Made by a program: the position numbers and the translations under genes. The notes under the pieces were generated by a model. It had not been told where the DNA came from. It saw nothing but the letters and a program-made list of their open reading frames with translations, and did no database searches. Positions 1 to 8,719 of a DNA stretch of 32,275 nt are shown piece after piece. Source of the DNA: Bacillota bacterium (GTDB lineage: Bacteria > Bacillota > Clostridia > Acetivibrionales > DSM-1351); the NCBI GenBank assembly GCA_023395575.1, contig JAEWZA010000191.1, positions 1-32,275 of the forward strand, in the 5' to 3' direction. Position 1 is the first letter of the stretch. Each line of letters begins with the position of its first letter.

Positions 1-460
1 GTCCCGAGGTATCACTTACAGCCTTACAAATTTTGTTCCAATATCTAAAGGAAGAAAGGAATCCCCACCTATTCATTGCAGTGTTTTTACTAATCCATGC
101 TTGACAATGTCCGGGGTCGATACACACATCGGCTCCACTATGGGCTTTATCTGAATTTGAACCATAAAGTTTTGTTGCTCGTCCTAAAGCGTAAGTTCTA
201 GCTGCAATTGCTTGTGCCTTTAAAGCTTCTGTTTCAAATGATGCCGGCATTTCGGCTGCCAATACTCCTATCAAATACTCCTCTAAATTCATTACAACTA
301 CCTTCTTCTGATCATTCATGTATACATTAATTGTAATGCCTTCCTTTTCAATTATAGCTTTTTCTGGCGCTGTTACCACATCGATATTATGTACTATGGT
401 TAATGGTATAACTACAACAATTATAAGCATCAAAATAACATAGCCGATAACCTTCTTCAT
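1..460 (-). CDS. spoIID: Stage II sporulation protein D (SpoIID), N-terminal part
   Basis: The gene runs off the left edge, so only about 153 N-terminal residues are present. Translation from the ATG at 460 gives one N-terminal membrane segment (about residues 4-22) and then the family signature LAAEMPASFETEALKAQAIA followed by ARTYA, typical of the SpoIID/LytB catalytic domain. SpoIID is known as a membrane-anchored lytic transglycosylase that works with SpoIIP and SpoIIM to dissolve peptidoglycan during forespore engulfment. The start is set by GGAGG at 466-470, five bases before the ATG. It lies downstream of murA but is separated from it by a hairpin terminator, so it probably uses its own promoter. 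The ywmB-murA-spoIID order matches that known in Bacillus. Confidence 0.93.
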   Translation of the reverse strand, partial: MKKVIGYVILMLIIVVVIPLTIVHNIDVVTAPEKAIIEKEGITINVYMNDQKKVVVMNLEEYLIGVLAAEMPASFETEALKAQAIAARTYALGRATKLYGSNSDKAHSGADVCIDPGHCQAWISKNTAMNRWGFLSSFRYWNKICKAVSDTSG

Positions 461-594
461 TCCTGCCTCCCTTTTGTTATTCTACTGAAACTTTTCAGAC
501 TGCTTTTCTGTTTCAATGGTCATCAGAGAATTAGCTTCACAACAGCTACTAACATTGTCGGGAGTTTATATTTCATAATTAATTTTTTATTTAT

Positions 595-622
595 ATTTTA
601 TGAAAATTCTTTTGTGGAATAT
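595..622 (-). promoter_or_regulatory. spoIID: Candidate sigma-E-type promoter for spoIID
   Basis: On the minus strand, ATATT (618-622) is followed after 15 bases by CATAAAAT (595-602). The known sigma-E consensus is roughly KMATATT, 13-15 bases, then CATACAHT, so the -10 matches 7 of 8 and the -35 core ATATT matches. The upstream two -35 positions do not fit. Transcription would start about 125 bases before the spoIID ATG. spoIID is a classic sigma-E target in Bacillus, which supports the guess, but this is pattern matching only. Confidence 0.4.
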
Positions 623-732
623 AGAATAGCAAAATATCATTAACTCAACTTTCACGGTTAAAAATTAAAAGTATTGGAGGCTCTATTGGTGCAAAATTAG
701 TTAATAAATCAAACTTCAAATTTGAATATTAC

Positions 733-788
733 AAAAAAACCCCCTAACAAATATCTGTTTTAATGTATATTCATTAGGGAGTTTTTTT
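733..788 (-). terminator. Bidirectional hairpin terminator after murA
   Basis: An A7-C5-TAA arm (733-747) pairs with TTAGGGAG-T7 (774-788), with one mismatch (741 against 780), around a 26-base loop. It has a T-run on both strands, so it can stop transcripts in either direction. It lies 37 bases past the murA stop codon and ends the ywmB-murA unit. The region 461-824 holds only this and the spoIID promoter candidate; I see no gene in it. Confidence 0.8.
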
Positions 789-824
789 ATGAGTTAATAC
801 TGTCTGTTTCATTTATCTATTGTA

Positions 825-2090
825 TTAATTTTCTTCTATTCTTTCAATTTTAGCTCCTAAAGATTTAAGTTTCATATCTAGCGCACAATAACCTCTGTCA
901 ATATGTTGAATTTCGCTAATCTCTGTTGCACCTTCAGCAGCTAATCCAGCCAGAATAAGTGCTGCTCCTGCACGTAGATCTGTTGCTTTTACACTAGCTC
1001 CTGTCAAAGATTTTTTACCTTCAATTACTGCCGTTCTGCCATCAATCTTTATATTAGCACCCATCCTTTTTAGTTCACTAACGTGCATAAATCTATTTTC
1101 AAAAATTGTTTCTGTTACGATACTAGTGCCTACGGTACAACTAAGTAATGCTGTCATTTGCGCTTGCATATCTGTTGGAAACCCTGGGTATGGAAGTGTT
1201 TTAAGGTCTATTGGTCTTAAGTCACAATTACTTTTTACAGTTACAGATGATGTGTCCTCCTCAATCTCAGCACCTATTTCTTTGAGTTTAGCAATTATAG
1301 GCTTCAAATGGTCAGGTACAACATTTTCAATTGTTACATTTCCATGTGTAATAGCCGCCGCAGCCATATATGTTCCCGCTTCTATCCTATCAGGAATTAC
1401 CGTATGTGTGCAACCACATAATTTTTCAACACCCTCAATCCGAATTGTATCTGTGCCTGCTCCTCTAACACATGCTCCCATCTCATTTAAATAGCTTGCT
1501 AAATCAACAATTTCGGGCTCTATAGCTGCATTCTCAATGCTAGTCTGCCCATCAGCCAAAACAGCAGCCATCATAATATTTTCAGTAGCCCCAACACTAG
1601 GAAAGTCTAAATAAATTTTATTTCCAACAAGCTTCTTTGTCCGCCTAGCCTCCACATATCCATGTCCTTGTGTTATTTCTGCTCCAAGTGCTGTAAAGCC
1701 TTTTAAATGTAAGTCAACCGGCCTTGAGCCTATTGCACATCCTCCTGGCAAAGCAACTCTAACAAAGCCCGTTTTTGCTAACATGGGACCCATTACAAGA
1801 AATGAAGCTCTTAACTTATTAACAAGTTCATATGGTGCTGTTGAATTAGTTATATCTCTAAGATAGAAGGAAATAGATGATTTATTATCCTGAGGCTCAA
1901 CCACCGCTCCAAGTGATTTTAATAAATCACACATTATTTTTACATCATTCAAATCCGGCACCTCTTCAATAATACTTTTTGATTCGCCTAACAGAGATGC
2001 CGCTATTATTGGAAGAACTGAATTTTTTGCACCATCTACTTTGATTCTACCTTTTAAAGGCACACCTTCGCTGATAATATATTTAGCCAA
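825..2090 (-). CDS. murA: UDP-N-acetylglucosamine 1-carboxyvinyltransferase (MurA)
   Basis: A full-length protein of 421 residues, the usual MurA size. It transfers enolpyruvate from phosphoenolpyruvate to UDP-GlcNAc, the first committed step of peptidoglycan synthesis in the cytoplasm. Visible signatures are the N-terminal DGAKNS with the conserved Lys-Asn pair, and the catalytic loop LPGGCAIGSRPVDLH, whose Cys is the fosfomycin-reactive residue. The start codon is TTG at 2090: no in-frame ATG or GTG precedes it before a TAA, and a purine-rich GAAGGGA lies upstream. The gene follows the ywmB-like gene by 35 bases, so they are very likely cotranscribed. Firmicutes often have two MurA paralogues; this neighbourhood corresponds to the MurAA type of Bacillus. 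Confidence 0.97.
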   Translation of the reverse strand: MAKYIISEGVPLKGRIKVDGAKNSVLPIIAASLLGESKSIIEEVPDLNDVKIMCDLLKSLGAVVEPQDNKSSISFYLRDITNSTAPYELVNKLRASFLVMGPMLAKTGFVRVALPGGCAIGSRPVDLHLKGFTALGAEITQGHGYVEARRTKKLVGNKIYLDFPSVGATENIMMAAVLADGQTSIENAAIEPEIVDLASYLNEMGACVRGAGTDTIRIEGVEKLCGCTHTVIPDRIEAGTYMAAAAITHGNVTIENVVPDHLKPIIAKLKEIGAEIEEDTSSVTVKSNCDLRPIDLKTLPYPGFPTDMQAQMTALLSCTVGTSIVTETIFENRFMHVSELKRMGANIKIDGRTAVIEGKKSLTGASVKATDLRAGAALILAGLAAEGATEISEIQHIDRGYCALDMKLKSLGAKIERIEEN

Positions 2091-2125
2091 ATGAGCTCTT
2101 CCCTTCTTTTTAGATTTTTATAGCT

Positions 2126-2881
2126 TTAATACTCAGTATTCACTATAGGCGTAGCCACCCACAAATAGGTTTTATCTTCCTGTTTGTTGTATCTGATAGC
2201 TATACTCAAGTTTACATCTTTCCCATTTACAATTAACTTATCTTTAATCATAGGTGAAAAAGCCGAAACACTAATTACATTTTCAAATCTCTTACTATCT
2301 ACTTTCCTTGCTTCACTTTCATTTAATATATTTCTACAAATCTTTTCTAACTGGGTATCTTCAACATTCCCATCATAAGTTCCGGTTATACATGAATTTA
2401 CTATTACCTCTAACCCATGCTTATTAAATATCTCTTCTACTTTTTCTCTAATAAATAAAGCATTTCCATTCTCTGCGCCAGTTGCATCTATAGTTATATA
2501 TTTATCTCCCATACCGGATTTATTCCCTACAATACTTGCCATTGCTGATACTTTTATCCCATCTTTAGTAGAGCCTAATATCTCTTTTTTCAACAAATTG
2601 TCTGTACTAGTTGAATCCCTTGAAAAGTTCTTAATTTCTATGGCATTAAATACTTCTTCGCATACTTCTGATAAAGCATTTATATCTTTATAATCGTCAG
2701 TTGCTCTAGCAAAAAGATACATCTCATTTACAATCATCTTTGCACCTGATGAATTAAATACATCAACAATTGATACATCCTGCTCGTTTGTTTTATTTTG
2801 TATTCGTATGTAGTATGTGGTTCCAACAATAGAAGCAACAAGTATAACTGCAATAATAATAATAAAATTTAATTTTTTCAT
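2126..2881 (-). CDS. ywmB: YwmB-like membrane-anchored protein (TATA-box-binding-like fold)
   Basis: A 251-residue protein with one N-terminal hydrophobic segment (about residues 4-22), then a soluble extracytoplasmic domain. Weak but consistent family marks are the late GTYDG motif and the C-terminal VATPIVNTEY, resembling the ITTEY-type ending of YwmB proteins (DUF1779). The biochemical function is unknown. The start is set at ATG 2881 because GGAGG (2887-2891) lies five bases upstream; an in-frame GTG twelve bases earlier overlaps that ribosome binding site and is unlikely. It sits directly upstream of murA, as ywmB does in Bacillus, and this synteny is a large part of the identification. 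Confidence 0.78.
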   Translation of the reverse strand: MKKLNFIIIIAVILVASIVGTTYYIRIQNKTNEQDVSIVDVFNSSGAKMIVNEMYLFARATDDYKDINALSEVCEEVFNAIEIKNFSRDSTSTDNLLKKEILGSTKDGIKVSAMASIVGNKSGMGDKYITIDATGAENGNALFIREKVEEIFNKHGLEVIVNSCITGTYDGNVEDTQLEKICRNILNESEARKVDSKRFENVISVSAFSPMIKDKLIVNGKDVNLSIAIRYNKQEDKTYLWVATPIVNTEY

Positions 2882-2894
2882 TCTTACCTCCACG

Positions 2895-2916
2895 CCAAAT
2901 TTGCTTATAAATTTGG
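2895..2916. repeat. Perfect 8-bp inverted repeat in the ywmB-murA leader
   Basis: CCAAATTT (2895-2902) and AAATTTGG (2909-2916) are separated by GCTTAT. The outer arm touches the proposed -10 element and lies just upstream of the ywmB ribosome binding site. It could be an operator or a leader hairpin. No regulator can be named. Confidence 0.5.
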
Positions 2917-2943
2917 GTATATCACAAATTTTGTTTTTTTCAA
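2916..2943 (-). promoter_or_regulatory. Candidate promoter for the ywmB-murA unit
   Basis: On the minus strand, TTGAAA (2938-2943) is followed after 16 bases by TATACC (2916-2921), which is preceded by TGA, giving an extended -10. Transcription would start about 28 bases before the ywmB ATG. The spacing and extended -10 fit a housekeeping sigma-A promoter. The rest of 2944-3122 is AT-rich with no gene that I can support. Confidence 0.4.
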
Positions 2944-3122
2944 GCTGATACTATGATTATTGCCTTAATAAAAAAGTAGTATACATGATAAAATTGATAA
3001 AAAAAGTTAATAAAGTAGCTTTATAGCTTTATATCATGATAACAAGCTAAAAAATCCAAAAATTGATAATATAATCACCTAAATTACTCAATCTTTAACT
3101 GGAAATTCGAATGATTTTTTAC

Positions 3123-3160
3123 AAAAAAAACAACCTCAGATAAGCTGAAGTTGCTTTTTT
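3123..3160 (-). terminator. Hairpin terminator downstream of the small SLH gene
   Basis: CAACCTCAG (3131-3139) pairs with CTGAAGTTG (3145-3153) with one mismatch, over a five-base loop. An A8 tract on the left and T6 on the right give a T-run on both strands. It lies about 160 bases past the stop codon of the 3322-4176 gene and closes that transcription unit. Between 3161 and 3321 I see no gene. Confidence 0.75.
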
Positions 3161-3321
3161 GTTATTTTTTATCTTTTCCAGTTAATTTGTATGTGTTTAA
3201 CCTTATTAATTGAAAGTTGAATTATTTATATTTTTAATATTTTAAATTTCTCAGTATACAATTTATGTTGTGGAGACTATTGATAAACTTTCCATTGAGA
3301 AAGTGGTTTTGAGCATAATTT

Positions 3322-4176
3322 TCAGTATGTTGAAAGTGCCCTACTAAGCATTATAGCAAAATTACCTCTTGAAATATTGCTAGTCTCATTAAAGGTCTTA
3401 TAAATACTATCTTCAGGAGTTAAAATCTGTAAATTAAATATATTTTGAACATATGCTGAGTACCACTGATTTTTCTTGAGCTTTGTGTATACACCCTTTG
3501 ATGTAGTTTTGAATTCAAATGACTTACTTATAATTGTGCAAACCTCTGCAACTGTTATTTTATTATTTGGTCTAAAGGTTTTGTCATCAAATCCACCCAT
3601 TATTCCCTTCTCGCTTACAGCAGCTATGTATTTTTTCGCCCAATGCTTATCAGAATCTTTAAATTTTTTGCTTAAATCTGCATTGTTATCCAATTTTAAA
3701 TTTAAAGCTGTCGCTAGCATTACCGCTGCTTCCGCCCTTGTTAAAGTATTTTGCGGTTTGAAGGTTCCATCTGAGAATCCATTAGTTACCCCTATATCAT
3801 GAAGATGACGTATATAGCTGTCAGCCTCTGTATTTATTATATCCTTGAAAGGTCTAAAGTTTAAATCATCAGTATTTGTAGTTATAACTCTAAAGGGAGC
3901 AATAACCATTGCTTCGCTAAGCTCAACTGAAGCCGAAGCTGCTGCTTTGCTGTCAAAAGCATATGTAACATTTATAGCTCTGCCATTAGAAGGACTATAT
4001 GCAATTATTTTAACTCCTTTGCCCTCTTCTTGGCTGGTGAGAGTAATTTTGTATTTAGCGTTTCTATGTTCAGTTGTTACTCTTACACCATTCGCCAAAA
4101 CTCCTTGGCTTGAAAAAGTTGAAAGCAGCAGTGATATTATTAAAATCGCAATGTATTTTTTTGAATGTTTTTTCAT
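3322..4176 (-). CDS. Small secreted protein with three SLH domains
   Basis: A 284-residue protein with a clear signal peptide (basic MKKHSKK, hydrophobic core, likely cut after residue 28 in VLA-NG). A short beta-rich segment (about 30-105) follows, then three SLH domains at about 107-160, 170-222 and 228-284. SLH domains are known to bind pyruvylated secondary cell wall polymer. The canonical TRAE signature is intact in the first domain (LTRAEAAV) but altered in the second (ITVAE) and third (ISRGN). The start at 4176 is set by GGAGGA at 4181-4186; a longer reading to 4266 would put 30 non-signal residues in front. It may be a small wall-anchored protein; no catalytic domain is seen. Confidence 0.9.
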   Translation of the reverse strand: MKKHSKKYIAILIISLLLSTFSSQGVLANGVRVTTEHRNAKYKITLTSQEEGKGVKIIAYSPSNGRAINVTYAFDSKAAASASVELSEAMVIAPFRVITTNTDDLNFRPFKDIINTEADSYIRHLHDIGVTNGFSDGTFKPQNTLTRAEAAVMLATALNLKLDNNADLSKKFKDSDKHWAKKYIAAVSEKGIMGGFDDKTFRPNNKITVAEVCTIISKSFEFKTTSKGVYTKLKKNQWYSAYVQNIFNLQILTPEDSIYKTFNETSNISRGNFAIMLSRALSTY

Positions 4177-4247
4177 TTGTTCCTCCATTTTGATAAAAGT
4201 GGCTTTTGCAAAGCAACATTTTCTGTATACCGATGTCTTATTGCAAG

Positions 4248-4451
4248 AAATAGTACGCGAGTGCAATATATATAAATGGAGAAGCTCCGTTAGAAATTGA
4301 TGCTAGAAATAGTAGGTGAAGAACAAGTATTGACCCGAGACAGGATGTCGAGTGTAATACGGTCGGCGGAAGTGCTTGTTCTGCACCTCAACTATTTCAG
4401 CGTCAATTTCGGGAGCAAGCCATAGTTATATATTTCACGGGAGTACTATTT
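4248..4451. repeat. 204-bp imperfect palindromic element, unknown identity
   Basis: Two arms of about 80 bases are inverted copies. Matching blocks include AAATAGTAC (4248-4256) with GTACTATTT (4443-4451), GAAATTGA (4293-4300) with TCAATTTC (4403-4410), GAAATAGT (4306-4313) with ACTATTTC (4391-4398), and AGAACAAG (4320-4327) with CTTGTTCT (4375-4382). The 47-base centre is GC-richer than its surroundings and holds a small hairpin GAC-AGGAT-GTC (4339-4349) and CCGA/TCGG. It could be a MITE-like mobile repeat, or a structured RNA in the leader of the downstream SLH gene. I do not recognise it. The remainder of 4177-4580 shows nothing else that I can call. Confidence 0.7.
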
Positions 4452-4580
4452 AAGCAGTTACTGTTAATATATATTATTTCTTGTTTTGCATAAGCACCTT
4501 ATTTTATCTCGTATTTTATGCCTTAAAACTCAACGTATTGATTCTTGCTTCAAAACATAAATTATTTATTCTTGTATGTT

Positions 4581-7500
4581 CTACTCAATCTCACCAGCAA
4601 GAGCCAATGCTTTTTCTATCATATACATGAGTTCTCCTCTTGTTACTGCACCTGTCGGATCTAGCTTACTCGAGGAAGTGTTTGGTAAAAAGCCGTTTTC
4701 AACTGCAAAAGTAACCTTACCTAGTAAATCCTTGTCAATTTTGTTGTAGTCACTATAGCTTGAAGTTATATCGTCTTCTGCTCGCACCTTTTCACCAGTC
4801 TTTATTTCATAGAGAACAGTTACCATGGTTGCCGCCTCTTGTCTTGTGACTACCGTTCCAGAATATTTACCTCCTTTTATAAACCCAGCCTTGGTAGCTG
4901 ATTCCATATATTCACTGCCATACTGATATTCCAGTGTGTCAAAAATCAGTTTTACTGCATCACCCAAGGTTGCGTTTTCATCAGGTCCAAACATTCTGCT
5001 AGAAACACTTTTCAGCTTGTGAAGGTAAGCTACATTTATTATAGAAGTTTCATATTTATGTCCATAAATGTCATCAAAAATACTAGTGGTCTTATCAGCT
5101 ACTGCAAATATTCCTGTTGTTTGGGAGTTGAAGCTAATAACTCCAGATTGATTGTCAGCATCATATTTATTCCAGGAAGTCTGTTTTTCCCAATTCTGTA
5201 TCTTTGGATTAAACACATATCCTGCTGTCTTTCCTTCTACATAGTCATTCATAATAGTGTATGGATAATTCACCACTAGCGGTGTGTTAAACTCCGGTAT
5301 TTCAATGATACCTTTGCCAGTATCAAGTGTTACCTCTATTTCAGCTAATTGCTTTCTGAGAAGCAAATCATTTGCTTTCGCTGTAGGCTTAATTGGCGAT
5401 AGTGTTATATTGAACATGTAAACCTGCTCTGACAGCGTATTCTCAGTTACAACATTTGCCAGTATCCCTGCTTTTAAGTCATAGGTTACCGTTGATGTTT
5501 TAAATGAAATATTCTCCTTTAACTGTTCAAGCTTATCAAATACCTTTTTGGATACATATATAGCAATATAATCTGCCTTTGAAGGCGGTTCAGATACATC
5601 TACAATATAATCCAACTTATTGTCAGTATTCATAACCTGAATGAGTCTGTCTGCATTAACACCTACTATCTTTACAGTCCATGTCCCGCCAACAACTTTT
5701 GGTGATTTATCAATAAATTCGCCACCTATAACATTATCTACATCCTGGTCAGAATCATAATCATCACTGCTTCTCAGCGTCCTAACACTTATACTCTGAG
5801 TTGGTTGAGATGTTAAGTCTTTAGCTGGGTCATATGCATACAATCTTGCAAAATATCTGAAATTGGATTTAAGCCCATCTACTTTGTACTCAGCTACAGC
5901 TCCAGCCTTGTACTGTTTAACATCCTTGTAGTCTACCCCACTGGCAACTTCTAGAATATACTCAAGATTATCCTCTTGTATCCACTCAAAGGTAATACTA
6001 TTTTTAGTTTTATCTTTTGTTCCAAAGCCTCTTGGTGTTGTAGGAGGGACTTCATCCAAGGTTTCCACCAGAAGCGAATCACTCCACTCTGATTTCTTGC
6101 TTTGTGTCAAGTCTTGGCTAAAGGCTTCTGCCTGAATCCAGAAATAATACTGTGTATTGGGCTTCAGTCCAGGAATTCTTATATAATCCACACCAGAACT
6201 TTTAATTTGAGCTGTAGTAACTGTAATTGTAGAACCAGCTTTTTCAGGATTATCAACTGTTCCGTATTTAATGTAATAAGTATTTCCATCCACTAAATCC
6301 CAACCCAAATCTATATAGGTGTCAGAAGCATATGTATAGTTAAAGCTAGGTACTATTGGCTTCTCAACTATCTGTGTAGGTGATGGTAAGGTAGTAAATA
6401 TTATAGGATTTGAAGTTCCTGAAACTAAATCTGGCTCTCCATCTCTTACAGCTCTTACCCAAAGTATATATGTTGTATTTGGCTTTAATTCGTTTACAGG
6501 TATTACTATGTTGTGCTTAGAATATATTGGTGCAACGGTACCAGAAGGAATATTATCAGGAGCATTTAAGGTCGCATCCTCCCTCTCATCATTTGCAGCA
6601 GTAGAAATACCTTCAAGCGCATAGCTGTCTATTGTTGTAATATCTATACCCTCATAGTATTCCTGATAGCCTACAGATAATGTAACTCCTTCACCATAAG
6701 TTACCTTTCTGTATGTTATATCATCAGGAGGTGTGGTTACTGGATTATATGGAGGGGTATCATTTAATGATGTCTTATCTGCTCTTGACCTTTGATCATC
6801 GTATGACCACTCCCCTTTATCTGCATCAAATATCTCATACCATCTGTTTTTTAATTGAATTGTTACACTCTTGTCTGTAATCATATTGCTAACTCCATCA
6901 GTTTTCTTCCTTATCTGAAGAGGAGGATTTGATGGAATTAGTGGAGTGTCAATTGCTCCACCTGACAAAGTAATAATAACTTTCAATGCCGGAGCCGATG
7001 CATGTTCTACATTCTGAATAACGTCATCAATCTTTTCAGCAAAATATTTCTTTGCCACTATTTTGAAATAGTAAGTATGGTTTGCAGTCAGCCCTTCAAG
7101 CTTATACTTATAACCAATAACTTTATTATTATCAGCAGCATCTATTACATAATTTGTTTCTCCTGGGGCAAAGGAGGACTGAATAAGTGTATCTGTTTTC
7201 GGTTCATCTATTGTGTTAGGGTCTTCTATTAACCAAATATCATACAAAACATCCTTATCAATAGTTCCATCTGCTTTTTTAGGTACTCTCCATAGCACTG
7301 TAGCAGTATTTGTGCCAAGCTCGCCTTTTGTTTTAACAGTATTATCCACATTGAGGATGTCCGCATATGTAATTATTACATTCCCTGCCGAATCCACAAA
7401 TTGAGGTACAATCTCAGGCATAGCCGGTGTTGATGACACCTTTTCATCCTGTAGAGTTATTTTATCAGATACAATGCTAACACTGTCAGGATATAAATTG

Positions 7501-8555
7501 TGCCCATCTTTAGTTACAGTTGCCCTTATTAAGTAATAGCTTACTTCTTCACCTAACGGCACAGTAATGAAGGTTGATGTACTTTCTTCAATAAGCATAG
7601 GAATAGGAATATTTCCTATATATTTGTCAATCTGATAGGAAACCTTTATATCTGAAGAAGAAATACCTGTAACAACAGGGCTCCAATCTAGCTTCCATAT
7701 GATTCCTGCGTCAGTTACGGCCATTTTTGTTGTTTTTGCTAAAATATATGTACTAACTAAAATAGTTGTAGGCTCTTGTGTTCTTATGATTTCCGGATCA
7801 GTAAGATCTGGTACTATTTTTACGTAATAAACTCTTCCTGCATCATTTACTTTATGTTCATATGTTAGTTTTCCTTCTGCCTCATTTATAAAAACTGGTC
7901 CATTTAATCCAATTTCATTCTTAGTTATATGTATTGGCAAAGTATTTGTAAAATCCGCATTTTCTGATACATACAGCTTATAATTTATTCTCTTACCATC
8001 ATTCCAAACATCATCCCATGTTATTTTGAATTTATTAGTACCTGTAGTTTCTGTTTGTACGTTAATATCAGTAAGAAATTTAACAGTATTTGAGCTAGCC
8101 GACTCAGAAGACTTCATTGTATTTTCGGTAAGTGTATCTGTATATGTATAATATGCTTTTGCATTTGCTGTATACACTGTACCTGAATTTAAGTTTCTCA
8201 TTCTTAATGGAGTTGTGCCTGCAGGTACGTCCTTTTCTTTTAGAAATATTGGCTTGGCAGACCTATACCCCTTTGGGGACTCCTGCAAATATATGTTTAC
8301 ATACTTTCCTGTAACAGTTATTCCTTGGGGATTATTAACACCTGCCCAACCAATATCAGCATAAAAGCCTGATGCCCCTCCATCAGAAGAACTATAGCCA
8401 ATAGGCTTTTCAACATTTGGATACAAGGCAGTAATAGCTAGTCCACTTGGGGCAGGTTGATCTGGAAGCTCAGCCCCTAAAGCTAAATTGGTACCATATG
8501 TTGTTATAAAAAATATTACTAACATTATTGTTGCTAGTATTCTGTTTGTTTTCAT
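4581..8555 (-). CDS. Secreted multi-FN3 surface protein with C-terminal SLH domains
   Basis: A 1,324-residue protein. It begins with a signal peptide (MKTNRILATIMLVIFFITTY, likely cut near residue 28 at LGA). A long tract of fibronectin type III-like modules runs from about 35 to 930, with recurring NTTYILWVRA or NTQYYFWIQA-type strands. The clearest single FN3 starts near 837 (PTTPRGFG). A distinct module at about 950-1150 is shared with the neighbour at 8720-13648. Three weak SLH domains end the protein (about 1158-1324; VTRQEAAT and VTRGELMY are the recognisable motifs, the first copy is degenerate). AAGGAG lies eight bases before the ATG. It is probably wall-anchored; the ligand is unknown and no enzyme domain is seen. 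It follows its paralogue by 164 bases and is probably cotranscribed. Confidence 0.92.
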   Translation of the reverse strand: MKTNRILATIMLVIFFITTYGTNLALGAELPDQPAPSGLAITALYPNVEKPIGYSSSDGGASGFYADIGWAGVNNPQGITVTGKYVNIYLQESPKGYRSAKPIFLKEKDVPAGTTPLRMRNLNSGTVYTANAKAYYTYTDTLTENTMKSSESASSNTVKFLTDINVQTETTGTNKFKITWDDVWNDGKRINYKLYVSENADFTNTLPIHITKNEIGLNGPVFINEAEGKLTYEHKVNDAGRVYYVKIVPDLTDPEIIRTQEPTTILVSTYILAKTTKMAVTDAGIIWKLDWSPVVTGISSSDIKVSYQIDKYIGNIPIPMLIEESTSTFITVPLGEEVSYYLIRATVTKDGHNLYPDSVSIVSDKITLQDEKVSSTPAMPEIVPQFVDSAGNVIITYADILNVDNTVKTKGELGTNTATVLWRVPKKADGTIDKDVLYDIWLIEDPNTIDEPKTDTLIQSSFAPGETNYVIDAADNNKVIGYKYKLEGLTANHTYYFKIVAKKYFAEKIDDVIQNVEHASAPALKVIITLSGGAIDTPLIPSNPPLQIRKKTDGVSNMITDKSVTIQLKNRWYEIFDADKGEWSYDDQRSRADKTSLNDTPPYNPVTTPPDDITYRKVTYGEGVTLSVGYQEYYEGIDITTIDSYALEGISTAANDEREDATLNAPDNIPSGTVAPIYSKHNIVIPVNELKPNTTYILWVRAVRDGEPDLVSGTSNPIIFTTLPSPTQIVEKPIVPSFNYTYASDTYIDLGWDLVDGNTYYIKYGTVDNPEKAGSTITVTTAQIKSSGVDYIRIPGLKPNTQYYFWIQAEAFSQDLTQSKKSEWSDSLLVETLDEVPPTTPRGFGTKDKTKNSITFEWIQEDNLEYILEVASGVDYKDVKQYKAGAVAEYKVDGLKSNFRYFARLYAYDPAKDLTSQPTQSISVRTLRSSDDYDSDQDVDNVIGGEFIDKSPKVVGGTWTVKIVGVNADRLIQVMNTDNKLDYIVDVSEPPSKADYIAIYVSKKVFDKLEQLKENISFKTSTVTYDLKAGILANVVTENTLSEQVYMFNITLSPIKPTAKANDLLLRKQLAEIEVTLDTGKGIIEIPEFNTPLVVNYPYTIMNDYVEGKTAGYVFNPKIQNWEKQTSWNKYDADNQSGVISFNSQTTGIFAVADKTTSIFDDIYGHKYETSIINVAYLHKLKSVSSRMFGPDENATLGDAVKLIFDTLEYQYGSEYMESATKAGFIKGGKYSGTVVTRQEAATMVTVLYEIKTGEKVRAEDDITSSYSDYNKIDKDLLGKVTFAVENGFLPNTSSSKLDPTGAVTRGELMYMIEKALALAGEIE

Positions 8556-8589
8556 TCTACATACTCTCCTTAAAGTAGATTGCGTTTTA

Positions 8590-8626
8590 GTAATGAAATT
8601 TTTCGATTGTAGAAAAATTTCATTAC
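8590..8626 (-). promoter_or_regulatory. Perfect 15-bp stem-loop in the leader of the 4581-8555 gene
   Basis: GTAATGAAATTTTTC (8590-8604) pairs perfectly with GAAAAATTTCATTAC (8612-8626) around a seven-base loop. It lies between the two paralogous surface genes, 35 bases before the downstream ATG. No T-run follows on the minus strand, so a simple terminator is unlikely. It may be a processing or mRNA-stability element that sets relative expression of the two genes. Confidence 0.6.
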
Positions 8627-8719
8627 ATCAGCGGTATTTCAACGAGTCTAGATATACTCCCACTTCTAAAATCCAAGCAGTATCCACCACTTATATGTTT
8701 GGGACATTTTCTTGCCTCG

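Noticed and set aside
1126..1494. Plus-strand open frame of 122 codons inside murA
   Set aside because: It lies wholly antisense to a well-recognised enzyme, has no ribosome binding site and encodes no known motif. The other plus-strand frames inside the large surface genes were rejected for the same reason.
8628..8719. Possible TnpB/IS200-IS605 end remnant downstream of the 8720-13648 gene
   Set aside because: The GC-richer stretch looked superficially similar to such ends, but no transposase, no paired end and no recognisable hairpin plus cleavage motif could be supported.
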